NCBI GenBank assembly: GCA_046733315.1
Contig: JBKPOV010000074.1
Coordinates: forward strand, 1-20,341
Direction of reading: 5' to 3'
DNA: 20,341 nucleotides
DNA from: VRUE01 sp046733315
Lineage (GTDB): Bacteria > Actinomycetota > Thermoleophilia > Solirubrobacterales > 70-9
Shown here: one piece after another, positions 13,061 through 20,341 of the stretch
Layout of the letters: every line of letters starts with the position of its first letter
Position numbering within the stretch: the stretch's first letter is position 1
Notes under the pieces: generated by a model
The model's input: the letters and a program-made list of their open reading frames with translations, nothing else
Database searches by the model: none
Told to the model about the DNA's origin: nothing
Translations under genes and position numbers: made by a program

Positions 13061-14860
13061 GTGACAGAACCTTCGATCGGCTCGACCCTCGCCGGCTATC
13101 GGATCGATTCGCTGATCGCTCGCGGCGGCATGGGCGTCGTCTACCGCGCCACCCAGCTGGCCCTGGATCGCCCGGTGGCGCTCAAGGTGATTGCCGGCGA
13201 GCTCGCCGGCGACGAGAACTTCCGGCGCCGCTTCCTCAGCGAGTCCCGCCTCGCCGCCCGTCTCGAGCACCCCAGCGTCGTGCCCGTCTACGACGCCCGC
13301 GAGGAAGAGGGCGAGCTGATCGTCGCGATGCGCCTGATCGAGGGTGGCGACCTGCGCAGGCTGATCCACCGCGAGGGGCCGCTCGAGCCGGGCAGGGCGG
13401 TCCACCTGCTCGGCCAGGTCGCCGAAGCGCTTGACGCCGCCCACGCCGCCGGCATCGTCCACCGCGACGTCAAGCCGCACAACATCCTGGTTGAAGGCGA
13501 GCGCGCCTACCTCTCCGATTTCGGCCTCGCCACCGCTTACGCGGAAACCGGTTCGGGCACGGGCGGCTCGATCGTCGGCACGGTCGAGTACATGGCGCCC
13601 GAGCAGTGGCGGGGCGAGCGGGTGGGACCCGAGGCTGACGTCTACGCGCTCGGTTGCGTCCTCTATGAGGCCCTGACCGGCATCGTTCCCTACGCGCGCA
13701 AGGAGGCCGACACCGAGCCGGAGGTCCCCGCCGGAATCGATGCGGTGATCGAGCGCGCGGTCGCGAAGGATCCCAGCGATCGCTTCAGCTCGGCCGGCGC
13801 CCTGATCACGGCGGCAGGCGAGCGGGAGGGCGCCACCCCGGCGGCAACGCGGGTGCTCTCGGCTCGCGAGGAGCAGCCGACCCGCCGGGTCGGCGCTCCG
13901 CCGGGTCGGCAACGCCGGCTCGGGCCAAAAGCGAAGCAGTGGCTGGGAGCGGGGGTCGCCGCGCTTGCCGGAGGGATCGCGCTGGCCTTCATCCTCCTCG
14001 GCGGCAACAGCGTCTCCGTCTCGGCGCCGATCGCTGTAGGCGAGGGCCCGCTGCGGCTCGCAACCGGCGCGGGAGCGGTTTGGGTGACCAGCGGGCACGA
14101 CGGCACTCTGGCCCGGATCGATCCGCAGCGGCAGGCAGTCATCGGCAAGCCGGAGCGCCTGGCGGTTGGTGTCTCGGGCGTCGCGGTCGGCGCCGGTTCC
14201 GTCTGGGTGTCCAATCCCCGCCGCGGCGAGATCCTGCGGGTCGATCCCGGCAGCGGCCGCGTTGCCGACCGGATCGATGTAGGGGGAAGCCCCGGGCCGC
14301 TGGCCTTCGGCGGCGGCCGCGTCTGGGTCGCCGACGAAGCCGGCGCGGGCATCGCCGCGATCGACGCCCGCGATGCGCGCATCGTCAAGCGTCGCCTGGG
14401 GCCCCAGGCGGCGCCGCTGCGACTTGCGGTCGGGGCCGGCGGCCTCTGGGTCAGCAGTGTCACCACTGGCACGGTGCGGCGGATCGATCTCGGCACGATG
14501 TCGGTCGGGGCGCCGATCCTTGCCGGTCGCGGTCCCGCCGGGGTCACCGTTGGCGACGGCCTGGTCTGGGTCGCCAACAGCCGCTCGACCACGGTGACCC
14601 GCGTCGATCCCGCCACGCACACCATCCTCGGCGACCCGATCGAGGTCGGCGAACGCCCCGGTGGGATGGACGCCGGAACCAGCACCGTCTGGGTCGCCAG
14701 CGCCGCCGATGATTCGGTCAGCCGCATCGACCTTGCCAGCGGCGAGGTCATCGGCGGTCCGATCGGCGTCGGCAGCGAGCCCGGCGCCGTCGTCGTCGGC
14801 GAGGAAGCCGTCTGGGTAGCCAACAACGGCGACGGCACAGTCACCCGAATCGAACCGTAG
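13061..14860 (+). CDS. Transmembrane Ser/Thr protein kinase with seven-repeat propeller sensor
   Basis: A 599-residue Hanks-type kinase. The cytosolic kinase domain (about 8-270) shows the Gly loop ARGGMGVVYRA, K42 in VALKVI, HRDVKPHN (H134, D136), DFG (D153) and YMAPEQW. A juxtamembrane Arg/Pro-rich linker leads to one membrane span (about 293-313, WLGAGVAALAGGIALAFILL). The outside part is a beta propeller of seven VWV/LWV repeats at a steady 40-41 residues, ending TVTRIEP; the strand just after the membrane probably closes the ring. The layout is like mycobacterial PknD, whose sensor is an NHL propeller. GTG at 13061 is chosen over TTG at 13040, which lies in the terminator tail. Confidence 0.92.
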   Translation: MTEPSIGSTLAGYRIDSLIARGGMGVVYRATQLALDRPVALKVIAGELAGDENFRRRFLSESRLAARLEHPSVVPVYDAREEEGELIVAMRLIEGGDLRRLIHREGPLEPGRAVHLLGQVAEALDAAHAAGIVHRDVKPHNILVEGERAYLSDFGLATAYAETGSGTGGSIVGTVEYMAPEQWRGERVGPEADVYALGCVLYEALTGIVPYARKEADTEPEVPAGIDAVIERAVAKDPSDRFSSAGALITAAGEREGATPAATRVLSAREEQPTRRVGAPPGRQRRLGPKAKQWLGAGVAALAGGIALAFILLGGNSVSVSAPIAVGEGPLRLATGAGAVWVTSGHDGTLARIDPQRQAVIGKPERLAVGVSGVAVGAGSVWVSNPRRGEILRVDPGSGRVADRIDVGGSPGPLAFGGGRVWVADEAGAGIAAIDARDARIVKRRLGPQAAPLRLAVGAGGLWVSSVTTGTVRRIDLGTMSVGAPILAGRGPAGVTVGDGLVWVANSRSTTVTRVDPATHTILGDPIEVGERPGGMDAGTSTVWVASAADDSVSRIDLASGEVIGGPIGVGSEPGAVVVGEEAVWVANNGDGTVTRIEP

Positions 14861-14863
14861 GTC

Positions 14864-14869
14864 TAGGAT
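14864..14869 (+). promoter_or_regulatory. Putative -10 (TAGGAT) of tkt
   Basis: TAGGAT is followed by 8 bases and the GTG at 14878. The GAGGA in between could act as a ribosome site but would be very close, so a leaderless start is an alternative. The box lies in the 17-base gap after the kinase stop. Confidence 0.45.
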
Positions 14870-14877
14870 CGAGGACA

Positions 14878-16926
14878 GTGAGCCGCGACGTCGACCAGCT
14901 CTGCATCGACACGATTCGCACTCTCTCGATCGACGCGATCCAGAAGGCCAATTCGGGCCATCCCGGTACGCCGATGGCGCTGGCGCCGCTTGCCTACACG
15001 CTCTGGCAGTACTTCCTGCGCTTCGATCCCGCCGATCCGATCTGGCCCAACCGCGACCGCTTCGTCCTCTCCGCTGGCCACGCCTCGATGTTGCTCTACT
15101 CGCTGCTCCACCTGGCTGGGGTCAGGGCGGTTGATCCCGACTACGAGATCGTCGGCGACCCGGCGGTCTCGCTGGCGGACATCGAGAGCTTCCGCCAGCT
15201 CGACTCGCGCGCTCCCGGGCATCCCGAGTACCGCTGGACCTCTGGCGTCGAGACGACAACCGGACCGCTCGGGCAGGGCATCGCCACCTCGGTCGGCATG
15301 GCGATCGCCGGCAAGTGGCAGGGCGCTCGCTATAACCGCCCCGGCTTCGAGCTCTTTGACTTCGACGTCTACGCGATCGCCGGCGACGGCTGCCTGATGG
15401 AGGGGGTGTCGAGCGAAGCCGCCTCGATCGCCGGCCACCTCGAGCTCGACAACCTCTGCTGGGTCTACGACAACAACCACATCACGATCGACGGCAAGAC
15501 GCAGATCACCTACGAAGACGACGTCGCCGCCCGCTTCATGGGCTACGGCTGGAACGTCACCCGCGTCGGCGACGCCAACGACACCGACCTGATCGCCACC
15601 GCCTTCGAGGAGTTCAAGGGCGAGGGCGGCCGACCGACGCTGATCGTCGTCGACAGCCACATCGGCTGGGGCTCGCCGCACAAGGTCGATACCCCGGCAG
15701 CTCACGGGGAGCCGCTGGGCGATGAGGAGGTGCGCGAGACCAAGCGCGCCTATGGTTGGCCTGAGGATGCCCAGTTCCTCGTCCCGGACGGCGTGTGCGA
15801 GCGTTTCGCCGAGGGGATCGGCAAACGCGGCGCCGAGCTTTCGGCGGCATGGCGGAACAAGCTCTCCGACTACGCCGAGGAGAAAGCTGCGCTGGCCGCC
15901 GAGATCGAGGCGCAGCAGAAGCGCGAGCTGCCCCAGGGCTGGGACGCCGACATCCCCAGCTTCGACCCCGACGAGGTGGGCATCGCCACCCGCAAGGCCT
16001 CCCAGCAGGTCGAGAACGCGATCGCCGCGCGCCTGCCCTGGCTGCTCGCCGGGTCGGCCGATCTCACCGACTCGACCTCGGTGCGGCTCAGCTTCGACGG
16101 CGCCGAGGATTTCGAGCCCGGGGCCTACGCCGCGCGCCAGCTCCACTTCGGCATTCGCGAGCACGAGTCGGCGGCGATCTGCAACGGCCTCTCGCTCTCC
16201 AAGCTGCGCCCGCTCTGGTCGACCTACCTGACCTTCTCCGACTACGCCCGGCCGGCGATCCGGCTCTCGGCGCTGATGGAGCTGCCGGTGATCCACCTCT
16301 TCACCCACGACTCGATCGGTCTCGGCGAGGACGGCCCGACCCACCAACCGGTCGAGCAGCTCGCCTCGCTGCGGGCGATTCCCGGTCTGGACGTGATCCG
16401 TCCCGCCGACGCCAACGAGGTCGCCGAGGCGTGGCGGGCGGCGATCGACCGCACCCATCAGCCGGTTGCCCTTGTCCTCACCCGCCAGAACGTTCCGGTC
16501 TTCGACCGCACCAAGTACGCCTCGGCCGCGGGACTGCGCCGCGGCGGTTACGTGCTTGCCGATGCCGAGGGCGGCGATCCGCAGGTGATCCTGATCGCCA
16601 CCGGCAGCGAGGTGGCGCTGGCTCTCTCCGCGCACGAGGAGCTGCTCGGCGAGGGGATCCGTTCACGCGTGGTCAGCATGCCCTGCTGCGAGCTCTTCGA
16701 TCGCCAGGACGACGCTTACCGCGACGAGGTCCTGCCCCCGAGCGTCACCGCGCGGGTCTCCGTCGAGGAGGCCTCGACGCTGGGCTGGGATCGCTACGTT
16801 GGGAGTGACGGCGTCAAGGTCGGGATGCACACCTTTGGCACCTCGGCGCCGTTGAAAGACGTCCAAACCAAGTTCGGCTTCACCCCCGACCGGGTGGCCG
16901 AAGCCGCAAAGGAGTTGCTCTCATGA
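14878..16926 (+). CDS. tkt: Transketolase
   Basis: It transfers two-carbon ketol units between sugar phosphates with thiamine diphosphate, joining the pentose phosphate pathway to glycolysis. At 682 residues it is full length. Visible are NSGHPGTPM near residue 24, the diphosphate motif GDGCLMEGV starting at 169 with NN at the end (YDNNHITIDG), the cofactor-activating Glu in GIREHE (E428), and H477 in THDSIGLGEDGPTHQPVE, the transketolase signature. The start is GTG at 14878. Its last bases overlap tal (ATGA), so it leads a tkt-tal-pgi operon. Confidence 0.96.
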   Translation: MSRDVDQLCIDTIRTLSIDAIQKANSGHPGTPMALAPLAYTLWQYFLRFDPADPIWPNRDRFVLSAGHASMLLYSLLHLAGVRAVDPDYEIVGDPAVSLADIESFRQLDSRAPGHPEYRWTSGVETTTGPLGQGIATSVGMAIAGKWQGARYNRPGFELFDFDVYAIAGDGCLMEGVSSEAASIAGHLELDNLCWVYDNNHITIDGKTQITYEDDVAARFMGYGWNVTRVGDANDTDLIATAFEEFKGEGGRPTLIVVDSHIGWGSPHKVDTPAAHGEPLGDEEVRETKRAYGWPEDAQFLVPDGVCERFAEGIGKRGAELSAAWRNKLSDYAEEKAALAAEIEAQQKRELPQGWDADIPSFDPDEVGIATRKASQQVENAIAARLPWLLAGSADLTDSTSVRLSFDGAEDFEPGAYAARQLHFGIREHESAAICNGLSLSKLRPLWSTYLTFSDYARPAIRLSALMELPVIHLFTHDSIGLGEDGPTHQPVEQLASLRAIPGLDVIRPADANEVAEAWRAAIDRTHQPVALVLTRQNVPVFDRTKYASAAGLRRGGYVLADAEGGDPQVILIATGSEVALALSAHEELLGEGIRSRVVSMPCCELFDRQDDAYRDEVLPPSVTARVSVEEASTLGWDRYVGSDGVKVGMHTFGTSAPLKDVQTKFGFTPDRVAEAAKELLS

Positions 16927-18023
16927 AGCCGACCGCCGAATTGCACGAGCTGGGCCAGAGCCTCTGGCTCGACAACATCACCCGCACGATGCTGGCCGAC
17001 GGCACCCTGCGGGGCTACATCGAGGAGCTCTCGGTCACCGGCCTGACCTCCAACCCGACGATCTTCGACAAGGCGATCTCTGGCGGCGACGCCTATGACG
17101 AGCAGATCGCCCAGCTCAGCACCAGCACTGTTCCCGAGGAGGGGATCGGCGCCACCCCGACCGAGAGGATTTTCTTCGAGCTGGCGCTCGCCGATCTGCG
17201 CGACGCAACCGACCTCTTCGCGGCGGTCCATGAGCGCACCGACGGTGTCGACGGCTTCGCCTCGCTCGAGGTCTCGCCGCTGATCGCCGACGACGCCGAG
17301 GCGACGATCGAGGAGGCTGCTGAGCTGCACGCCAAAGCCGATCGCGACAACCTCTTCATCAAGATTCCCGGCACCGAGGCTGGCCGCAAGGCGATCGAGG
17401 AGTCGATCTTCGCCGGCATCCCGATCAACGTCACCCTGCTGTTCGACGACAAGCAGTACCTGGCCGCCGCCGACGCTTACATGCGCGGCATCGAACGGCG
17501 GATCGAGGCCGGCCTCAACGCCAACGTCTCCTCGGTCGCCTCGATCTTCATGAGCCGTTGGGACGTCGCCGTTTCCGACGAGGTGCCCGACGAGCTGCGC
17601 AACCGCCTCGGACTGGCGATCGGCTTCCGCGCCTATCGCGCCTACCGCGAGCTGCTCGATTCGCCGCGCATGCAGCGGCTGATGAACGAGGGAGCGCGTC
17701 CGCAGCGGCTGCTCTGGGCCAGCACGGGCACCAAGGACCCCAACGCCTCCGACACCCTCTACATCGAGGGCTTCGCCTCGCCGTTCACGGTCAACACGAT
17801 GCCGGAGCCGACCCTGCACGCCTTTGCCGACCACGGCGAGGTAGGCGAGCTGGTTCCGGCTGACGGCGGCGACTGCGATCGGCTGCTGGGGGAATTCGGC
17901 GAGGCCGGCATCGACGTCGACGCTCTTGCCAAGCGCCTGCAGGAGGAGGGCAAGGATGCTTTCGCCAAGTCGTGGGACGAGATGCTGAAGACGATCGAGT
18001 CGCAGGCCGGGGCCAGGGCGTGA
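16923..18023 (+). CDS. tal: Transaldolase
   Basis: It moves a three-carbon unit from sedoheptulose-7-phosphate to glyceraldehyde-3-phosphate via a Schiff base. At 366 residues it belongs to the longer actinobacterial/cyanobacterial Tal type. The N-terminal signature is SLWLDNITRTML and VTGLTSNPTIFDKAI; the Schiff-base lysine is K147 in NLFIKIPGTEAG. It starts inside the tkt stop (ATGA) and ends inside the pgi start (GTGA), implying translational coupling and fixed ratios of the three enzymes. Confidence 0.96.
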   Translation: MKPTAELHELGQSLWLDNITRTMLADGTLRGYIEELSVTGLTSNPTIFDKAISGGDAYDEQIAQLSTSTVPEEGIGATPTERIFFELALADLRDATDLFAAVHERTDGVDGFASLEVSPLIADDAEATIEEAAELHAKADRDNLFIKIPGTEAGRKAIEESIFAGIPINVTLLFDDKQYLAAADAYMRGIERRIEAGLNANVSSVASIFMSRWDVAVSDEVPDELRNRLGLAIGFRAYRAYRELLDSPRMQRLMNEGARPQRLLWASTGTKDPNASDTLYIEGFASPFTVNTMPEPTLHAFADHGEVGELVPADGGDCDRLLGEFGEAGIDVDALAKRLQEEGKDAFAKSWDEMLKTIESQAGARA

Positions 18024-19660
18024 GCGACCCTTCGGGGTTGCGCCAGCGCCCCGCCTGGCAGGCGCTCGAGAAGCACTTCGCCGAGATAGAGGGGGAGCAC
18101 CTGCGCGATCTCTTTGCCGCCGACCGGCAGCGCGGCGAGCGGCTCGTCGCCGAGGGCGCTGGCCTCCACTTGGATTTCTCCAAGAACCGCATCACCGACG
18201 AGACGCTGATGCTGCTCGGCGCGCTGGCGAAGGAGCGCGGCGTCGAGCAGCGGCGCGAAGCGATGTTCGCCGGCGAGCACATCAACGTCTCCGAGGGCCG
18301 CGCCGTGCTGCACGTGGCGCTGCGCATGCCGCGCGGGCGCTCGCTCCTCGTCGACGGCGTCGACGTGGTCAAAGAGGTGCACGAGACGCTCGACCGCATG
18401 GCCGCCTTCGTCGAGCGCGTCCACACGGGCGAGTGGCGGGGCCACACCGGGGTGCCGATTCGCAACGTCATAAATATCGGCATCGGCGGCTCCGACCTCG
18501 GCCCGGTGATGGCCTACGAGGCACTGCGTCACTTCAGCCGTCGCGAGATGACCTTCCGGTTCGTCTCCAACGTCGACGGCACCGACTTCGCCGAGTCGAC
18601 CCGCGACCTCGATCCCGAGGAGACCCTCTTCGTGATCTCCTCGAAGACCTTCACCACGCTGGAGACGATGACCAACGCGCGCACGGCTCGACAGTGGTCG
18701 CTGGCCGGCCTCGGGGGCGACGAGTCGGCAGTCGCCAAACACTTCGTCGCGGTCTCGACCAACGCCGAGGAGGTCGCCGAGTTCGGCATCGACACCGACA
18801 ACATGTTCGGTTTCTGGGAGTGGGTGGGGGGTCGCTACTCGATGGACTCGGCGATCGGCCTCTCGACCATGTTGGCGATCGGGCCGGCCCACTTCGAGGA
18901 GATGCTGGCCGGCTTCCACGCGATGGACGAGCACTTCCGCGAGGCGTCGCTGGCCGAGAACCTGCCGGCGTTGATGGGGTTGCTGAGCGTCTGGTACGGC
19001 GATTTCTTCGGCGCCCAGACCTGCGGCGTCTTCCCCTATGACCAGTACTTGCACCGCTTCCCCGCTTACCTCCAGCAGCTGACGATGGAGTCCAACGGCA
19101 AGCACGTCACATTGGATGGAGCCCAGGTCGACTACGACACCGGCGCGATCTTCTGGGGGGAGCCCGGCACCAACGGCCAGCACTCCTTCTACCAACTGAT
19201 CCACCAGGGCACGCGGCTGATCCCCTGCGACTTCATCGGTTTCTTCCGCTCGAACAACCCGCTCGGCAACCACCACGACCTTCTGATGTCGAACGTCTTC
19301 GCCCAGAGCGAGGCGCTCGCCTTCGGCAAGACGGCCGAGCAGGTGCGCGCCGAGGGCACGCCCGAGGAGGTCGTCGCGCACCGGGTGATGGAAGGCAACC
19401 GCCCCTCCAACACGATCCTCGCCGAGCGGCTCGACCCCCACACGCTCGGCACCCTGGTCGCCCTCTACGAGCACAGCGTCTTCACCCAGGGAGCGATCTG
19501 GGGCATCGACTCCTTCGACCAGTGGGGGGTCGAGCTGGGCAAGGCCCTGGCCGTCGCGATCATCCCCGAGCTGCAAGCCGACAAGGAGCCGAAGCTCGGC
19601 CACGACAGCTCGACCAACGCGCTGATCCGGCGCTACCGCAGCGCCCGTCGGGGAGAGTAG
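18020..19660 (+). CDS. pgi: Glucose-6-phosphate isomerase
   Basis: It interconverts glucose-6-phosphate and fructose-6-phosphate, returning non-oxidative pathway products to Zwf. At 546 residues it is the normal length of the long bacterial Pgi. Motifs in order are NIGIGGSDLGPVMAYEAL, GGRYSMDSAIGL (about 270), MESNGKHVTLDG (about 355), GEPGTNGQHSFYQLIHQG (about 380) and QGAIWGIDSFDQWGVELGK near the end. GTG at 18020 overlaps the tal stop by four bases; a longer frame from 17972 runs inside tal and is not used. Its stop codon TAG is also the first part of the likely cydA -10. Confidence 0.96.
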   Translation: MSDPSGLRQRPAWQALEKHFAEIEGEHLRDLFAADRQRGERLVAEGAGLHLDFSKNRITDETLMLLGALAKERGVEQRREAMFAGEHINVSEGRAVLHVALRMPRGRSLLVDGVDVVKEVHETLDRMAAFVERVHTGEWRGHTGVPIRNVINIGIGGSDLGPVMAYEALRHFSRREMTFRFVSNVDGTDFAESTRDLDPEETLFVISSKTFTTLETMTNARTARQWSLAGLGGDESAVAKHFVAVSTNAEEVAEFGIDTDNMFGFWEWVGGRYSMDSAIGLSTMLAIGPAHFEEMLAGFHAMDEHFREASLAENLPALMGLLSVWYGDFFGAQTCGVFPYDQYLHRFPAYLQQLTMESNGKHVTLDGAQVDYDTGAIFWGEPGTNGQHSFYQLIHQGTRLIPCDFIGFFRSNNPLGNHHDLLMSNVFAQSEALAFGKTAEQVRAEGTPEEVVAHRVMEGNRPSNTILAERLDPHTLGTLVALYEHSVFTQGAIWGIDSFDQWGVELGKALAVAIIPELQADKEPKLGHDSSTNALIRRYRSARRGE

Positions 19661-19663
19661 GCT
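19658..19663 (+). promoter_or_regulatory. Putative -10 (TAGGCT) of leaderless cydA, overlapping the pgi stop
   Basis: TAGGCT begins with the pgi stop TAG and ends 7 bases before the cydA ATG at 19671. No Shine-Dalgarno is seen in the 10-base gap. Readthrough from pgi is also possible. Confidence 0.4.
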
Positions 19664-19670
19664 CGCCGAC

Positions 19671-20341
19671 ATGCTCACGCTTGACCCGCTCCCTCTGGCG
19701 GCGTCGGCGTCGAATCTGCTCGCGGCGCGCGAGCAAATGGCCTTCACCCTCGGCTTCCACATCGTCCTCGCTTCCCTTGGAGTCGCCCTGCCGGCGACGA
19801 TCCTGGTCGCCAACTACATCGGGCTGAAGCGCGGCGACGACGACGCAATGGAGCTGGCGCGGCGTTGGTCGAAGGCGATGGCGGTCACCTTCGCCGTCGG
19901 CGCCGTCACCGGGACCGTGCTCAGCTTCGAGTTCGGCCTGCTCTGGCCCCACTTCATGGATCGCTTCGGCGCCGCCTTCGGTATCGCCTTCGCGATCGAG
20001 GGGATCTTCTTCTTCGTCGAGGCGATCTTCCTGGCGATCTACATCTACGGCTGGAATCGGCTCAGCGACTGGGCCCACTTCTGGTCGGCCGTGCCGATGG
20101 TGATCACCGGCATCGGCGGTGCCTTTTCGGTCGTCGCCGCCAATGCCTGGATGAACCAGCCGCAGGGATTCACCCTCGACGCGGCGGGCAAGATCGTCGA
20201 CACCAACCCGGGGCAGGTCCTCTTTAATCCCGCGACCGGCTACGAGGTGCCGCACATGATCCTCGCCGCCTACATGGTCGTCGGCTTCCTCGTCGCCTCG
20301 ATCTACGCCGTCGGCATGCTGAAAGGAAGGCGCGATCGCCT
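19671..20341 (+). CDS. cydA: Cytochrome bd ubiquinol oxidase subunit I, partial (3' end outside window)
   Basis: The first 223 residues of the quinol-oxidising, heme-bearing subunit of the bd-type terminal oxidase. The membrane spans are clear: FTLGFHIVLASLGVALPATI carries H30, matching the heme b595 ligand His19 of E. coli. The pair of glutamates in AIEGIFFFVEAIFLAIYIYGW matches E99 and E107 of the proton channel. The Q-loop and the b558 ligands lie beyond the edge or near it, so long or short Q-loop type (CydA or CioA-like) cannot be told. The roughly 12-residue N-terminal extension before REQMAF is longer than in E. coli. ATG at 19671 is 10 bases after the pgi stop. Confidence 0.93.
   Translation, partial: MLTLDPLPLAASASNLLAAREQMAFTLGFHIVLASLGVALPATILVANYIGLKRGDDDAMELARRWSKAMAVTFAVGAVTGTVLSFEFGLLWPHFMDRFGAAFGIAFAIEGIFFFVEAIFLAIYIYGWNRLSDWAHFWSAVPMVITGIGGAFSVVAANAWMNQPQGFTLDAAGKIVDTNPGQVLFNPATGYEVPHMILAAYMVVGFLVASIYAVGMLKGRRDR

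Noticed and set aside
11936..14620. Very long minus-strand open frame of 894 codons
   Set aside because: It is antisense to the propeller and kinase genes, whose motifs are clear; its composition (Asp/Arg/Gly/Ala-rich, no domain) is typical of a shadow frame in GC-rich DNA.
14863..16635. 590-codon minus-strand frame opposite tkt
   Set aside because: No recognisable motif, and it mirrors the codon pattern of transketolase.
17759..19813. 684-codon minus-strand frame opposite tal, pgi and the cydA start
   Set aside because: It spans three real genes antisense and has low-complexity composition.
1..20341. CRISPR arrays, tRNA or rRNA genes, insertion sequences
   Set aside because: No regularly spaced direct repeats, tRNA-like cloverleafs, rRNA signatures or transposase motifs were seen by eye in either strand.

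Overview
The window reads as chromosomal DNA of a high-GC Gram-positive bacterium, most likely an actinomycetote and possibly of the Thermoleophilia/Solirubrobacterales kind. The reasons are strongly GC-biased third codon positions, GTG and TTG starts, short intergenic gaps, DtxR/IdeR-like iron boxes, an FHA-HTH protein, a membrane Ser/Thr kinase with an extracellular propeller, and many genes with a TANNNT box only 6-9 bases before the start codon, which suggests leaderless transcripts. The lineage is an inference. No gene-free stretch exceeds about 120 bases.

Layout. 1-545 (minus) is the 5' part of a repeat protein that runs off the left edge. 608-2158 (minus) is a compact RecQ helicase. 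2275-5587 (minus) is an elemental-iron/ferrous uptake locus in the order efeU, efeB, efeO. It has a terminator between efeB and efeO and matching DtxR/IdeR-like palindromes before efeU and before efeO. 5695-7092 (minus) is zwf, divergent from gnd-pgl (7156-8849, plus). 8919-9808 (plus) is a two-gene XRE regulator/nucleotidyltransferase module that looks like a toxin-antitoxin system, with a 20-bp perfect palindrome over its promoter. It converges on rpiA (9759-10442, minus), and the two genes overlap tail to tail by 50 bp. 10535-11781 (plus) holds an FHA-HTH regulator and a methyltransferase. 11900-12979 is a secreted TolB-like propeller protein ending in a strong intrinsic terminator. 13061-14860 is the transmembrane Ser/Thr kinase with a seven-repeat propeller. 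14878-19660 is tkt-tal-pgi with four-base overlaps between genes. 19671 to the right edge is the start of cydA.

Function. zwf, pgl, gnd, rpiA, tkt, tal and pgi together give an almost complete pentose phosphate pathway with its link to glycolysis; only ribulose-5-phosphate epimerase is not seen. Zwf lacks the usual NADP-phosphate-binding Arg, and the short-form Gnd has an Asp at the end of its second beta strand, so both dehydrogenases may prefer NAD. FHA domains read phosphothreonine, so the FHA-HTH protein and the nearby kinase could form a signalling pair. The most system-like accessory element is the XRE/nucleotidyltransferase pair set inside the pentose phosphate cluster.
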